Below, in pieces: positions 15,103-23,534 of a stretch of DNA of 54,781 nt. The position numbers and the translations under genes are program-made. The stretch comes from Candidatus Saccharimonadota bacterium (GTDB lineage: Bacteria; Patescibacteriota; Saccharimonadia; Saccharimonadales; Saccharimonadaceae), in contig CAJPPG010000002.1 of the NCBI GenBank assembly GCA_905372495.1, positions 1-54,781 of the forward strand, read 5' to 3'. Within the stretch, counting starts at the first letter, position 1; each line of letters starts with the position of its first letter. The notes below the pieces were generated by a model. It was not told where the DNA came from. It was given only the letters and a program-made list of their open reading frames with translations, and did no database searches.

Positions 15103-15621
15103 ATGTCTGAATTACCAGAAAAACAAATAAAACGACTCCGCTCGCTTATTCAAGAAGCGGAAACCAATTTAGCCGCAGCCAAGGAACTACTTATTTCTGT
15201 AGTAGGTGATGGTGATGTAATTACCGCACCAAGAGAAGTTGTAGTTTCCGGACCAGAAGATAAAGTTATTGAGGGTGTTTTTGATGGCCAGATCATGATT
15301 GATCAAGACGGCAAAAACTATCCAGTTCCAGCAAATTACGCCAGTAAGTCTAAGCTCGTCGAGGGTGACATTATGAAGCTCACTATTACCCCTGAAGGTA
15401 AATTCCTCTACAAGCAGATCGGCCCAGTCGAACGCAAAACCGTAATTGGCACATTAACTCATCATGACGATAAATATTTTGTCGAAGTAAATGGCCGTGA
15501 GTATGAAATTCTTTATGCTTCAGTAACCTATTTCCGCCTTCGTGAGGGTGCACAGGTTTCTGTGGTAATCCCAGCCAATAATGACCAGGCAAATTGGGCT
15601 GCCGTCGAAGCTTCTTTGTAG
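15103..15621 (+). CDS. Conserved-looking hypothetical protein, helix plus beta domain
   Basis: A 172-residue cytosolic protein I cannot name. Residues 3-35 form a charged amphipathic helix (EKQIKRLRSLIQEAETNLAA), a likely coiled coil. The rest is rich in beta-strand pattern with evenly spaced Val/Ile/Tyr and Gly turns, for example IEGVFDGQIMIDQDGKNY, IGPVERKTVIGTL and FVEVNGREYEIL. It may be an OB-like or SH3-like barrel, perhaps repeated. I chose ATG 15103 over the GTG three bases earlier because GCGAGG is then at a better distance. It has a strong promoter and terminator of its own, so it is probably well expressed. Function unknown. Confidence 0.7.
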   Translation: MSELPEKQIKRLRSLIQEAETNLAAAKELLISVVGDGDVITAPREVVVSGPEDKVIEGVFDGQIMIDQDGKNYPVPANYASKSKLVEGDIMKLTITPEGKFLYKQIGPVERKTVIGTLTHHDDKYFVEVNGREYEILYASVTYFRLREGAQVSVVIPANNDQANWAAVEASL

Positions 15622-15639
15622 TTAATCAAGACAGAACTT

Positions 15640-15668
15640 AAAAAAGACATTTCCAAAATGTCTTTTTT
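15640..15668 (+). terminator. Terminator before dnaX
   Basis: AAAAAAGACATTT (15640-15652) pairs with AAATGTCTTTTTT (15656-15668) around CCA. Confidence 0.88.
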
Positions 15669-15696
15669 ATCTCAAACATTTCCACCCACCGATATA

Positions 15697-15705
15697 TGTT
15701 AAAAT
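15697..15705 (+). promoter_or_regulatory. Extended -10 promoter of dnaX, leaderless
   Basis: TGTTAAAAT ends seven bases before the dnaX ATG (15713), so transcription should start at or next to the start codon. No Shine-Dalgarno is present. Confidence 0.65.
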
Positions 15706-15712
15706 ATATCTA

Positions 15713-17296
15713 ATGAAGGCCTTATACCGTAAATACCGTCCACTAAAACTCGCCGATGTTGTTGGCCAAGATAAGACCATTCATCAACTCCAGGGAGCTA
15801 TTAATCAAAACAAGGTGTCTCACGCCTACCTTTTCATTGGTCCTAGAGGTTGCGGTAAAACTTCCGTCGCCCGTATCTTTGCACACGAAATTAATCAATT
15901 TAATTACCAGCTAGAAGATTCTTATGTCGACATTATTGAAATTGATGCTGCCACTTTTACCGGCGTTGATAATATTCGAGAACTACGCGAAAAGGCCATG
16001 ATTATCCCGACGACCGGTAAATACAAGGTTTATATCATCGACGAAGTCCATATGTTGTCAACCAGTGCCTTTAATGCTTTGCTGAAAATCCTTGAAGAAC
16101 CACCTACTCACGTTGTCTTCATTATGGCCACTACTAACCCTGAAAAAATCCCCGCTACTATTGCTTCGCGTACCCAAATCTATCGTTTTAGTCTAGCTGA
16201 ACCAAAAGTTATGCAGCATTTTCTCAGAAAGATTTCAGATCAAGAGGGAATTAATATCTCAGATGCTGCGCTACATATTATTTCCGAAAGAGGCGGCGGT
16301 TCATTTAGAGATTCATTGTCTATTCTCGATCAGCTCAGCACAATTAGTAATAAAGAACAACAAATAGATGAAGCTTCTGTCTCTGAGGCTCTTGGCATTC
16401 CGAGCCAACAGGGAATCGCCGATTTACTCCAAGCTTACCAAGAATCCGACACCAGAAGAATCACCAAACTCCTTTCAGAATTACTCAATGCCGGCTTTAC
16501 GGCCGACTCTATCACCACAGAATTAATTCAGCAAATTATCAAAAGTCCTTCTCCAAAAACTCTATCTCTTATTGAACGACTTTTTTCCGTTACCGGCAAT
16601 TTTCTAGAAGCAAAACTCACCGTCGCTCTTATTTCTGCCGCCCCGAATCCCTCCGTAGTAGTAACAACCACCCACGTAAGCGCGACCCCGGCCTCTAGCC
16701 CAACCATAATCCCCAATAATTCTGCAGCTCACATAGTCACAGCTGATTCCTCAAACTCAGCAGCTTCAACCACTCAAAAACCCTCCGAAACCAAAAGCGC
16801 CTTTGCTAGTATCCGCAATCAGCTAGTTAAAAATGCAAAAAGCCATAAAGCGGAACGCGCACTTCCACCCGTCGAGTCAGAAGATCTCACACCCGCTATC
16901 CCACCAACTCTACCCGAAGCCGTTGTTGACTCTGCTGGTATTTTTAATTTTAATGGCTTTGTTGCAAACGTATCTAACGTCAACCCTACTCTCCTAACTG
17001 CTCTTAAAAAATCCTTCTTTCTAATTAATGATAAAGACTTCGATATTTACCCTGAAAGACCAGTCTATTGGCGCATTTTAAGCCAAAAAAATAACCTTGA
17101 CATTCTTCGTGGGGCCGCCAATTCAATTAATCTCACCGTTAAGAATCCTGACACTGACGTCATCCCAAAAACCGCCATCTCTTTTGATCAGGCCGCAGCT
17201 GGACAAACCACTAAACAAGACACATCTTCGCCAAACTTAAGCTCACTTTCTGCTATAATGGGTGACATACAGGAGGTCACCGATAACCCATTTTAG
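15713..17296 (+). CDS. dnaX: DNA polymerase III subunit gamma/tau
   Basis: Clamp-loader ATPase that opens the sliding clamp. The 527 residues begin MKALYRKYRPLKLADVVGQD and carry the Walker A GPRGCGKTS (about 44-52), the DEVHML Walker B, the SRTQIYRF sensor region and RGGGSFRDSLSILDQL sensor 2. Between Walker A and Walker B the family normally has a four-cysteine zinc module. Here that stretch (AHEINQFNYQLEDSYVDI) is short and has no Cys. Residues 325-400 are a Ser/Thr/Pro-rich linker, and the tail resembles a tau-type domain. It should be a leaderless mRNA. dnaB follows after 19 bases. Confidence 0.93.
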   Translation: MKALYRKYRPLKLADVVGQDKTIHQLQGAINQNKVSHAYLFIGPRGCGKTSVARIFAHEINQFNYQLEDSYVDIIEIDAATFTGVDNIRELREKAMIIPTTGKYKVYIIDEVHMLSTSAFNALLKILEEPPTHVVFIMATTNPEKIPATIASRTQIYRFSLAEPKVMQHFLRKISDQEGINISDAALHIISERGGGSFRDSLSILDQLSTISNKEQQIDEASVSEALGIPSQQGIADLLQAYQESDTRRITKLLSELLNAGFTADSITTELIQQIIKSPSPKTLSLIERLFSVTGNFLEAKLTVALISAAPNPSVVVTTTHVSATPASSPTIIPNNSAAHIVTADSSNSAASTTQKPSETKSAFASIRNQLVKNAKSHKAERALPPVESEDLTPAIPPTLPEAVVDSAGIFNFNGFVANVSNVNPTLLTALKKSFFLINDKDFDIYPERPVYWRILSQKNNLDILRGAANSINLTVKNPDTDVIPKTAISFDQAAAGQTTKQDTSSPNLSSLSAIMGDIQEVTDNPF

Positions 17297-17315
17297 GAAA
17301 TAGGTAAATTTATTT

Positions 17316-18722
17316 ATGGCAGAATCAAAAGATACTACGGAAAGAAAATCCAAAAAGAAGACTATCTCTCAAAATGATCCTGAACTTTTTGGTGGTCGCA
17401 TTCCGCCACAGGACATCGATGCCGAACGCTCGTTATTAGGCGCAATTCTTCTCGATGACTCTGCCTTCCCAGAAGTACTAGAAAAGATTAAGCCAATTGA
17501 CTTCTATGAGAAAAAACATGGCACAATTTATCGCGCCATGATGTCACTCTATGAACATAGTCAACCAATCGACCTCCTTACTCTACGTTCCGAATTAAAT
17601 AACCAAAAATTAATTAAAGAAGTTGGTGGCGCACCCTATCTCACTGAGCTCACCAATGTCGTTCCTACTGCTTCCAATGTACTTTCATATGCCAAGTTAG
17701 TCGAGCAAGCATCGATTCGCCGTCGTCTCATTCGTGCTGGTACCGAAATTACTAACCAAGCCTATGATAGCTCCAATGATGTCTCCGTTATGCTTGGCGC
17801 TGCTGAAAAAGAACTTTTCGCCGTTTCCGATCAGACTACAAAAACAGAATATGCCGCTCTTGAAGATCTTCTTGTTGATGCCTTTGATCGCATGGAGGCT
17901 CTCCATACCAACAAAGGTGCGCTCCGTGGACTAAAAACCGGCTTTCGTGATCTTGATAATAAAACAGCCGGCTTTCAAAAAGGTGATCTTATTATTATTG
18001 GCGCTCGTCCTGCTATGGGTAAAACCACTTTTGCGCAAAACCTCGCCTACAACATCGCTGGCATTAATAAACGCGGCGTCCTCTTCTTTTCAATGGAGAT
18101 GGCGAAGAATGAAATTGTCGACCGTATGATTGCAAGCACCTCTGGTGTTGATTCCTGGCATATCCGAACAGGTAATATTACTGCCGATGATTTTGCCAAA
18201 ATCGGTGATGCTTTAGGTGAGATGAGCGAAATCCCATTATACCTTGATGATACTAGCTCAATGACCGTCCTCGAACTTCGTAATAAAGCCCGTCGCGCTG
18301 CACATGACCATGATATTGGTCTAATTATCGTAGACTATCTCCAGCTCATTTCCGGTTCCGATCGTTATGCCGGTAATCGCGTGCAAGAGGTGACTGAAAT
18401 TTCCCGTGGTCTCAAAACCCTTGCCCGTGAACTAGAGATTCCCGTCATTGCCCTTGCTCAACTTTCTCGTGGTGTTACTGGCCGTGACGATCCTCGCCCA
18501 GTTCTTTCTGATCTTCGTGAATCAGGCTCCATCGAGCAGGACGCCGATCTTGTTATGTTCTTGCATCGTCCCGATTATTACCACCAAGAAGATGGCTATG
18601 AGCCCACCAATGTCACAGAACTCCTTATGGCTAAGCACCGTCATGGGCCAATCGGCAAAATTGAACTCTACTTCCACCCCGAGCTCCTTCGTTTTATGTC
18701 ACTTGATAAAACCAGGGAATAG
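17316..18722 (+). CDS. dnaB: Replicative DNA helicase DnaB
   Basis: A 468-residue hexameric 5'-3' helicase. The N-terminal domain is announced by RIPPQDIDAERSLLGAILLD. The RecA-like core has LIIIGARPAMGKTTFA (Walker A), SMEMAKNEI, IIVDYLQLISG (Walker B) and the arginine-finger and DnaB C-terminal motifs LSDLRESGSIEQDADLVMFL. No intein or insertion is seen, and length and domains are ordinary. Its position directly after dnaX, probably in the same transcript, gives a small replication cluster. Confidence 0.97.
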   Translation: MAESKDTTERKSKKKTISQNDPELFGGRIPPQDIDAERSLLGAILLDDSAFPEVLEKIKPIDFYEKKHGTIYRAMMSLYEHSQPIDLLTLRSELNNQKLIKEVGGAPYLTELTNVVPTASNVLSYAKLVEQASIRRRLIRAGTEITNQAYDSSNDVSVMLGAAEKELFAVSDQTTKTEYAALEDLLVDAFDRMEALHTNKGALRGLKTGFRDLDNKTAGFQKGDLIIIGARPAMGKTTFAQNLAYNIAGINKRGVLFFSMEMAKNEIVDRMIASTSGVDSWHIRTGNITADDFAKIGDALGEMSEIPLYLDDTSSMTVLELRNKARRAAHDHDIGLIIVDYLQLISGSDRYAGNRVQEVTEISRGLKTLARELEIPVIALAQLSRGVTGRDDPRPVLSDLRESGSIEQDADLVMFLHRPDYYHQEDGYEPTNVTELLMAKHRHGPIGKIELYFHPELLRFMSLDKTRE

Positions 18723-18739
18723 CACGAAATTATTTTTCA

Positions 18740-18748
18740 TGCTAAAAT
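18740..18748 (+). promoter_or_regulatory. Extended -10 promoter, leaderless gene at 18755
   Basis: TGCTAAAAT ends six bases before the GTG start at 18755. The transcript should begin at the start codon. Confidence 0.65.
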
Positions 18749-18754
18749 ACTAAC

Positions 18755-20218
18755 GTGGGTAAATTAAATCCAAATAAATATTTTCTTTACAAAAATCGTT
18801 TCATTATTGGCTACATTCTTCTCGCAGCCAGTTTTCTAGCATTAATACTTTTTGTCCCCAAAATCGCTCTTACTGGCCTATCAGCCAGTGAGATTACTTC
18901 CGCCACCGCCAGTCAAAATCTTAACCTACGTAGTGTTTTTGATGGACAGCTCGTTGATCTCCCTTATCATCTACTTCAAAAATTCATCTTTAAACTTATT
19001 GGCATTACCACCTATTCTGTCATTATTCCGAGCATCATTGTCGGCGGTTTTCTAGGTTTCTTTCTTATTCTTCTTTTGAACCGTTGGTTTAGGAATAACA
19101 CTGCCATCATTGCTAGTATTATCGCCGTCCTTTCCTCAAATTTTCTTTTTCTTGTCAGTAACGGTACCCCACTCATTATGGTCGTCTTCTGGCCAACCTT
19201 ACTACTCTGGCTTGGCTCCAAAGTTCAAGGGAAAGAACGCCCCGCCCCAATTTGGTCTTTCATCTTTGCTTTTGCCCTCTTTCTCTCCAGTTTCACACCT
19301 TACATGATTTATCTCATCATTCTCATTCTCATCTATACCGTCCTTCACCCTCATCTTCGTTTTACTATCAAAAATCTCCCTCGTATCCCCTTTATTCTTG
19401 TTAGCCTAATTATCTTAATCGGATTTGGTTTTATGGGTTTCATTTTCTTGCAGCACCCAGAAACCGTTAAGCCACTTCTCTACTCTGGCGACTTTAAGAT
19501 CACCACCTATCTTAACAACCTTAAACAAGCCTTCTTACCATTCTTCACCTGGCATGGTGTCATAGAAAGTATTTTCCTCGCACCCCAAATCAGTTTACCT
19601 GCAACTCTTATTGCCGTCATCGGCCTCATCTCTACGTTTAAAGGCTTTTTCGCCAGCCGCAACTCCATTGCTATTTTCTTAATTATTTTTACCATTCTCA
19701 TCTCTGGTTTTCACACCGATTACGCTGTTTTATTAATCCTACCTTTTACCATCTTAATCGCCCATGGCCTACGCTACATTATTTACAAATGGTACAATCT
19801 CTTCCCCGAAAACCCCTATGCAAAACTTTTTGGCGTAATCCCTATCGCTATCTTCCTCTTCACAATGATTACTTCAGATCTTTCACATTTTATTTCTGGT
19901 TATCGCTATGCCGCACCAGTCGCCAACCAATTTAGTAACGATCTTACCATTGTCTTAACTCACGTTAAATCCGACAATTATTTACTACTCGATCAAACAG
20001 ATGACTTCTCTAAACTCTTAATCGCTACTAATACTGTTAAACCCATCTTAAAACAACCTCTCGATTATCTCGTTATCACAAGTCTCGACAATCTTCCGCA
20101 AAACACTCAAGTTTACACCATGACTAAACATACCGACGAAAAATTAGAACTTCAAAAAATTTATACCTCCTCAAAATCTCAAAACTCTGACCGTCTATAC
20201 TTATACTCTGTAAAGTAA
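18755..20218 (+). CDS. Polytopic membrane protein, unknown function
   Basis: A 487-residue protein with about ten hydrophobic helices starting near residue 14 and ending near 375, then a soluble tail of about 110 residues. The layout (helices with an early extracytoplasmic loop, TITTYSVIIPS-type segments, a soluble C-terminus) resembles glycosyltransferase-C or mannosyltransferase-like membrane proteins, but I see no firm catalytic motif, so no enzyme is named. The start is GTG, set by the extended -10 box six bases upstream and by the absence of any nearby Shine-Dalgarno. An envelope role is likely from its topology alone. Confidence 0.7.
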   Translation: MGKLNPNKYFLYKNRFIIGYILLAASFLALILFVPKIALTGLSASEITSATASQNLNLRSVFDGQLVDLPYHLLQKFIFKLIGITTYSVIIPSIIVGGFLGFFLILLLNRWFRNNTAIIASIIAVLSSNFLFLVSNGTPLIMVVFWPTLLLWLGSKVQGKERPAPIWSFIFAFALFLSSFTPYMIYLIILILIYTVLHPHLRFTIKNLPRIPFILVSLIILIGFGFMGFIFLQHPETVKPLLYSGDFKITTYLNNLKQAFLPFFTWHGVIESIFLAPQISLPATLIAVIGLISTFKGFFASRNSIAIFLIIFTILISGFHTDYAVLLILPFTILIAHGLRYIIYKWYNLFPENPYAKLFGVIPIAIFLFTMITSDLSHFISGYRYAAPVANQFSNDLTIVLTHVKSDNYLLLDQTDDFSKLLIATNTVKPILKQPLDYLVITSLDNLPQNTQVYTMTKHTDEKLELQKIYTSSKSQNSDRLYLYSVK

Positions 20219-20220
20219 TC

Positions 20221-20229
20221 TGATATAAT
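20221..20229 (+). promoter_or_regulatory. Extended -10 promoter of ybaB-recR
   Basis: TGATATAAT, directly after the stop of the preceding gene. The leader carries AAGGAG at 20250-20255 ahead of the ATG at 20263. Confidence 0.65.
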
Positions 20230-20262
20230 AAAACAAGTAATAAATATATAAGGAGATTGTTT

Positions 20263-20568
20263 ATGGGTGCTACTTTTGACCAGATGAAAATGATTAATAC
20301 TTTAAGAAAAGCCCAAAAAGACCTAAAAAACGAAATCGTAGAGGTTGAGGCTGGTGACGGTGCTGTTGTTGTCCAAATCACTGGTGAACTTAAAGTTAAA
20401 AAAGTTTCTATCGATCCTTCCCGCATTGATCTTGATGATATTTCCGAGCTAGAACGCTGGATTGAAAACTGCTTCCGTGATGGCTATGCTAAAGCTCAAG
20501 AAATTGCAACGGATAAAATGAAGCCTCTGATGGGCCAACTTGGTGGCCTCTCTGGTCTCGGCATGTAA
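20263..20568 (+). CDS. ybaB: YbaB/EbfC family nucleoid-associated protein
   Basis: A 101-residue small DNA-binding protein that forms dimers on the nucleoid. Family marks: a long N-terminal helix (DQMKMINTLRKAQKDLKNEI), then VEAGDGAVVVQITGELKVKKVSIDP and a C-terminal helix ending MKPLMGQLGGLSGLGM. The start at 20263 is taken because AGGAG lies seven bases before it. The in-frame TTG two codons earlier overlaps that spacing. The order dnaX, ybaB, recR is common in bacteria. Here dnaB and a membrane gene separate dnaX from ybaB-recR. Confidence 0.93.
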   Translation: MGATFDQMKMINTLRKAQKDLKNEIVEVEAGDGAVVVQITGELKVKKVSIDPSRIDLDDISELERWIENCFRDGYAKAQEIATDKMKPLMGQLGGLSGLGM

Positions 20569-20572
20569 TCAA

Positions 20573-21178
20573 ATGTTGCCACAAGCTCTAGAAAATGCCA
20601 TCGAAGCACTGGGGAGTCTCCCAGGAGTCGGTCCACGCACAGCCGAACGTTATGCTACATATCTTTTTCGTGCCGATCAAAAAATTACTAACACTATTAT
20701 TGATGCCCTTAGTCACCTCCATTCAGATGTCAAGACTTGTCCCATCACCTTCGCACTCATCAATCACAACGAAGAAGTCTCCCCATTTTATGATGGAGAA
20801 GATCGTGACAGAAGCACAATACTCGTCGTTGAAGAGCCTTTAGATATCTATGCTATTGAACAAACCAAACAATACCACGGCACTTATCATGTACTTGGAG
20901 GTGCTATCTCGCCAATTGATGGCATTACTCCTGACAAACTTCACATCGAGGAACTCATTTCACGCGTGGATTATGATCAAGTGCAAGAAATCATTATCGC
21001 CACCAATCCAAGTGTTGAAGGTGAAAGTACCGCCCTTCTCCTGCAGCGCGTATTATCTGGCAAATACCCTAATCTCAAAATCACACGATTAGCTCGAGGT
21101 CTCCCTCTTGGTGTTGACCTTTCTTTTGCTGATCAAATCACTTTAGGTGCCGCCCTTACCAACCGCACTAAGTTTTAG
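20573..21178 (+). CDS. recR: Recombination mediator RecR, zinc-finger-less form
   Basis: RecR loads RecA together with RecO and forms a ring around DNA. The 201 residues begin LPQALENAIEALGSLPGVGP with the helix-hairpin-helix. The Toprim domain shows ILVVEEPLDIYAIEQT, YHVLGGAISPIDGITP and ATNPSVEGESTALLL, followed by ITRLARGLPLGVDL. The four-cysteine zinc finger normally just before Toprim is missing: the region VKTCPITFALINHNEEVSPF keeps one Cys only. The start at 20573, four bases after the ybaB stop, fits the family N-terminus. An upstream in-frame start would lie inside ybaB. Confidence 0.94.
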   Translation: MLPQALENAIEALGSLPGVGPRTAERYATYLFRADQKITNTIIDALSHLHSDVKTCPITFALINHNEEVSPFYDGEDRDRSTILVVEEPLDIYAIEQTKQYHGTYHVLGGAISPIDGITPDKLHIEELISRVDYDQVQEIIIATNPSVEGESTALLLQRVLSGKYPNLKITRLARGLPLGVDLSFADQITLGAALTNRTKF

Positions 21179-21202
21179 TCCTCGCTTCGATATCTATTTT
21201 TA

Positions 21203-21211
21203 TGCTAAAAT
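21203..21211 (+). promoter_or_regulatory. Extended -10 promoter of rmuC
   Basis: TGCTAAAAT, about 35 bases before the rmuC ATG. A GGAGG at 21231-21235 fixes the start at 21246. Confidence 0.6.
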
Positions 21212-21245
21212 CAAATCATTATTATCATTCGGAGGTTTTATATTT

Positions 21246-22478
21246 ATGGATCAAAATTTATTGGCAATTTTAGGCATAGTAATTCTTATTCTTTTGGTCG
21301 TAATTCTTTTTATTACCATCAAAAACCAAGCAAACAGTAGTCAATCGGACCTTCTTAAATTACTTGAGGCTATGACTAAAAACACCGATCAAATTGTTGA
21401 AGCTTCTAAGAACCTTCATGAACGAATGATTCGCGTTGAAACTACTGTGGATAAAATTACCAAAGGCGTTGATGATGGCTTTCGAGATAATCGCAAAGAA
21501 ATTGCCACTAACTTACAGACTATTCAAAAAACAGTCGACTCAAGAGTAAAAGACCTTCAAACTGATAATGCAAAAAAACTTGAAGAAATGCGGCTTACTG
21601 TTGATGAAAAACTGCAAGCCTCCGTTGAAAAACGCTTCAACGAAAGCTTCAAGACCATCTCCGAACAACTCACTAGTGTATATAAGGGCCTTGGAGAAAT
21701 GAAAAATCTTGCTACTGGCGTGGGCGACTTAAAAAAAGTTATGGAAGGAGTAAAAACGAGAGGTATCTATGGCGAAGTTCAGCTAAATAGCATTATTTCA
21801 GACATCTTAAGTCCAAGCCAATACCAGGAAAACATCAACACAAAACCCGGCTCTGCTGATCGCGTCGAATTTGCAGTTAAAATGCCAGGTAGGGAAGAAG
21901 ACCACGAAACTTATCTGCCTATCGACTCAAAATTCCCAGTTGAAAATTATTCTCGCCTCATCTCCGCCTATGACCAGGGTAATAAGACTGACATTTTGAC
22001 CTATCAAAAGGCCCTAGCCACCGACGTTAAAGAACAGGCCAAAAAAATCTCAACAAAATACATCGAGCCGCCTTTTACTACTGATTTTGGCATGATGTTT
22101 GTACCTACAGAATCCCTTTACGCAGAAATTTTACGCATTCCGGGCCTTTCTGATGAAATTCGTCAAAAATATAATATCAGCATCACCTCACCGTCCACTC
22201 TCCCCGTTACTCTATCTGGACTTCTCATGGGCTTCCGCACTGTGGCTATTGAAAAACGTAGTAGCGAGGTCTGGCAAGTTCTTGGCGCCATTAAAACTCA
22301 GTTTAATAAATTTGGCGACCTTCTTGAAGCCACCAAGAAAAAACTTCAAGAATCTGCCAACAAAATTGATGCCGCCGCCACTACCTCTCGTCAAATTGAA
22401 CGTCGCTTAAAAGAAGTTGAAAGCCTACCTACCGCCGACAGCATCAAGTTGATTGGTGAAATCGATGATTCATTCTAA
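21246..22478 (+). CDS. rmuC: DNA recombination protein RmuC homologue
   Basis: A 410-residue protein: one N-terminal membrane helix (about 5-24), a long coiled coil (about 30-170), then the RmuC domain with YGEVQLNSIISDIL, ADRVEFAVKMPGR, LPIDSKFPVENYSRL and PPFTTDFGMMFVPTESLYAE. RmuC proteins have a PD-(D/E)XK-like core and limit DNA rearrangement, and some act at the membrane against incoming DNA. The start is decided by GGAGG at 21231. A frame extending upstream by 33 codons overlaps the promoter and is rejected. Confidence 0.93.
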   Translation: MDQNLLAILGIVILILLVVILFITIKNQANSSQSDLLKLLEAMTKNTDQIVEASKNLHERMIRVETTVDKITKGVDDGFRDNRKEIATNLQTIQKTVDSRVKDLQTDNAKKLEEMRLTVDEKLQASVEKRFNESFKTISEQLTSVYKGLGEMKNLATGVGDLKKVMEGVKTRGIYGEVQLNSIISDILSPSQYQENINTKPGSADRVEFAVKMPGREEDHETYLPIDSKFPVENYSRLISAYDQGNKTDILTYQKALATDVKEQAKKISTKYIEPPFTTDFGMMFVPTESLYAEILRIPGLSDEIRQKYNISITSPSTLPVTLSGLLMGFRTVAIEKRSSEVWQVLGAIKTQFNKFGDLLEATKKKLQESANKIDAAATTSRQIERRLKEVESLPTADSIKLIGEIDDSF

Positions 22479-22497
22479 AACTAAAACCCTCATCATC

Positions 22498-22506
22498 TGT
22501 TATAAT
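22498..22506 (+). promoter_or_regulatory. Extended -10 promoter of nrnA-cysS, leaderless
   Basis: TGTTATAAT, a perfect extended -10, ends seven bases before the ATG at 22514. No Shine-Dalgarno is present. Confidence 0.7.
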
Positions 22507-22513
22507 TAAGCTA

Positions 22514-23533
22514 ATGTACGAAAATTTTACTAAGTTTATTTCAGATAAGACAAAAATCTGCATTATTCAAGCAGAAAATCCTGATGGCGATTCTTTAGGC
22601 TCCGCTTTGGCTCTTGAAGCCCTACTTAAAGACAAACAAATTTCTCAGTTTTGCCCAGTGAATATTCCAAAGTACCTTCGTTATTATAAAGATTGGTCAA
22701 AAATTACTAGCGAAATTGATTATCAAGCTGATGGTTACATTATTGTCGACACTGCAGCCCAAATTCTACTCAGTAAATTAACTGATGATCTTACAATCAA
22801 AAATCTTCTCTATACTAAACCAATTTTTGTGATTGACCATCATGAGACTCCTGACGATCTTGATTTTCCACACCAGTCAATTATTGAACACCTTCCTTCC
22901 TGCACTAATGTAATCTATAACATTGCAACGCAAACAGGATTAACAATCGACAAGACAGCTGCTGAATATATCTTTCAAGGTCTACTCTCTGATACACTTG
23001 GACTCACTTCTGCGGGAGTTTCTGGCGATACTTTTCGTCTAGCCGCTGAGCTACAAGATCTTGGTGCCAATATTAGCGAACTCGAAGAGAACCGTAAAGA
23101 ATTCATGAAGAAATCTCAGCGTATCCTTGCCTATAAGGCAGAGCTGATCCAGCGTATCGACTACTCACTCGACGGTCGACTCTCTACAATTCATATTCCG
23201 TGGGAAGAAATCCAGGAATATTCGGATGAATATAATCCTAACGTCCTAATTCTCGAAGAAATGAAAATGGTTGAAGGGGTCAAAGTTGCAGTTGCAATCA
23301 AAACTTATCCCGATGGCAAACTAACTGGTAAAATTCGTTCCTCTCTCCCCATTTCTGATAAAATTGCCGGCTACTTTGGCGGAGGTGGTCATCCTTATGC
23401 CGCCGGCTTCCGCATTTATGATACAAATTATCAAGATACTCTCCGTGAACTCGTCACCTGTAGTTACAAACTAATTGATACATATGAGCAAGAATCTACT
23501 ACAGCAGAAACCACTTTCATTGGAAGCTTTTAA
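22514..23533 (+). CDS. nrnA: DHH-family phosphoesterase, NrnA-like (nanoRNase/pAp phosphatase)
   Basis: A 339-residue enzyme that degrades short oligoribonucleotides and, in many bacteria, 3'-phosphoadenosine 5'-phosphate. DHH motifs in order: AENPDGDSLGSALALE (about 16-31), an IIVDTA strand, VIDHHETPDDL with the name-giving DHH, and LLSDTLGLTSAG. The C-terminal DHHA1 part has KIAGYFGGGGHPYAAGF. All metal-binding Asp/His residues are visible. Other DHH enzymes, such as cyclic-dinucleotide phosphodiesterases, share these motifs, so the substrate is inferred. It should be leaderless. cysS follows one base later. Confidence 0.88.
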   Translation: MYENFTKFISDKTKICIIQAENPDGDSLGSALALEALLKDKQISQFCPVNIPKYLRYYKDWSKITSEIDYQADGYIIVDTAAQILLSKLTDDLTIKNLLYTKPIFVIDHHETPDDLDFPHQSIIEHLPSCTNVIYNIATQTGLTIDKTAAEYIFQGLLSDTLGLTSAGVSGDTFRLAAELQDLGANISELEENRKEFMKKSQRILAYKAELIQRIDYSLDGRLSTIHIPWEEIQEYSDEYNPNVLILEEMKMVEGVKVAVAIKTYPDGKLTGKIRSSLPISDKIAGYFGGGGHPYAAGFRIYDTNYQDTLRELVTCSYKLIDTYEQESTTAETTFIGSF

Positions 23534-23534
23534 A

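Noticed and set aside
20540..20572. recR starting upstream inside ybaB
   Set aside because: The extra 11 residues do not match the RecR N-terminus. ATG 20573 lies right after the ybaB stop.
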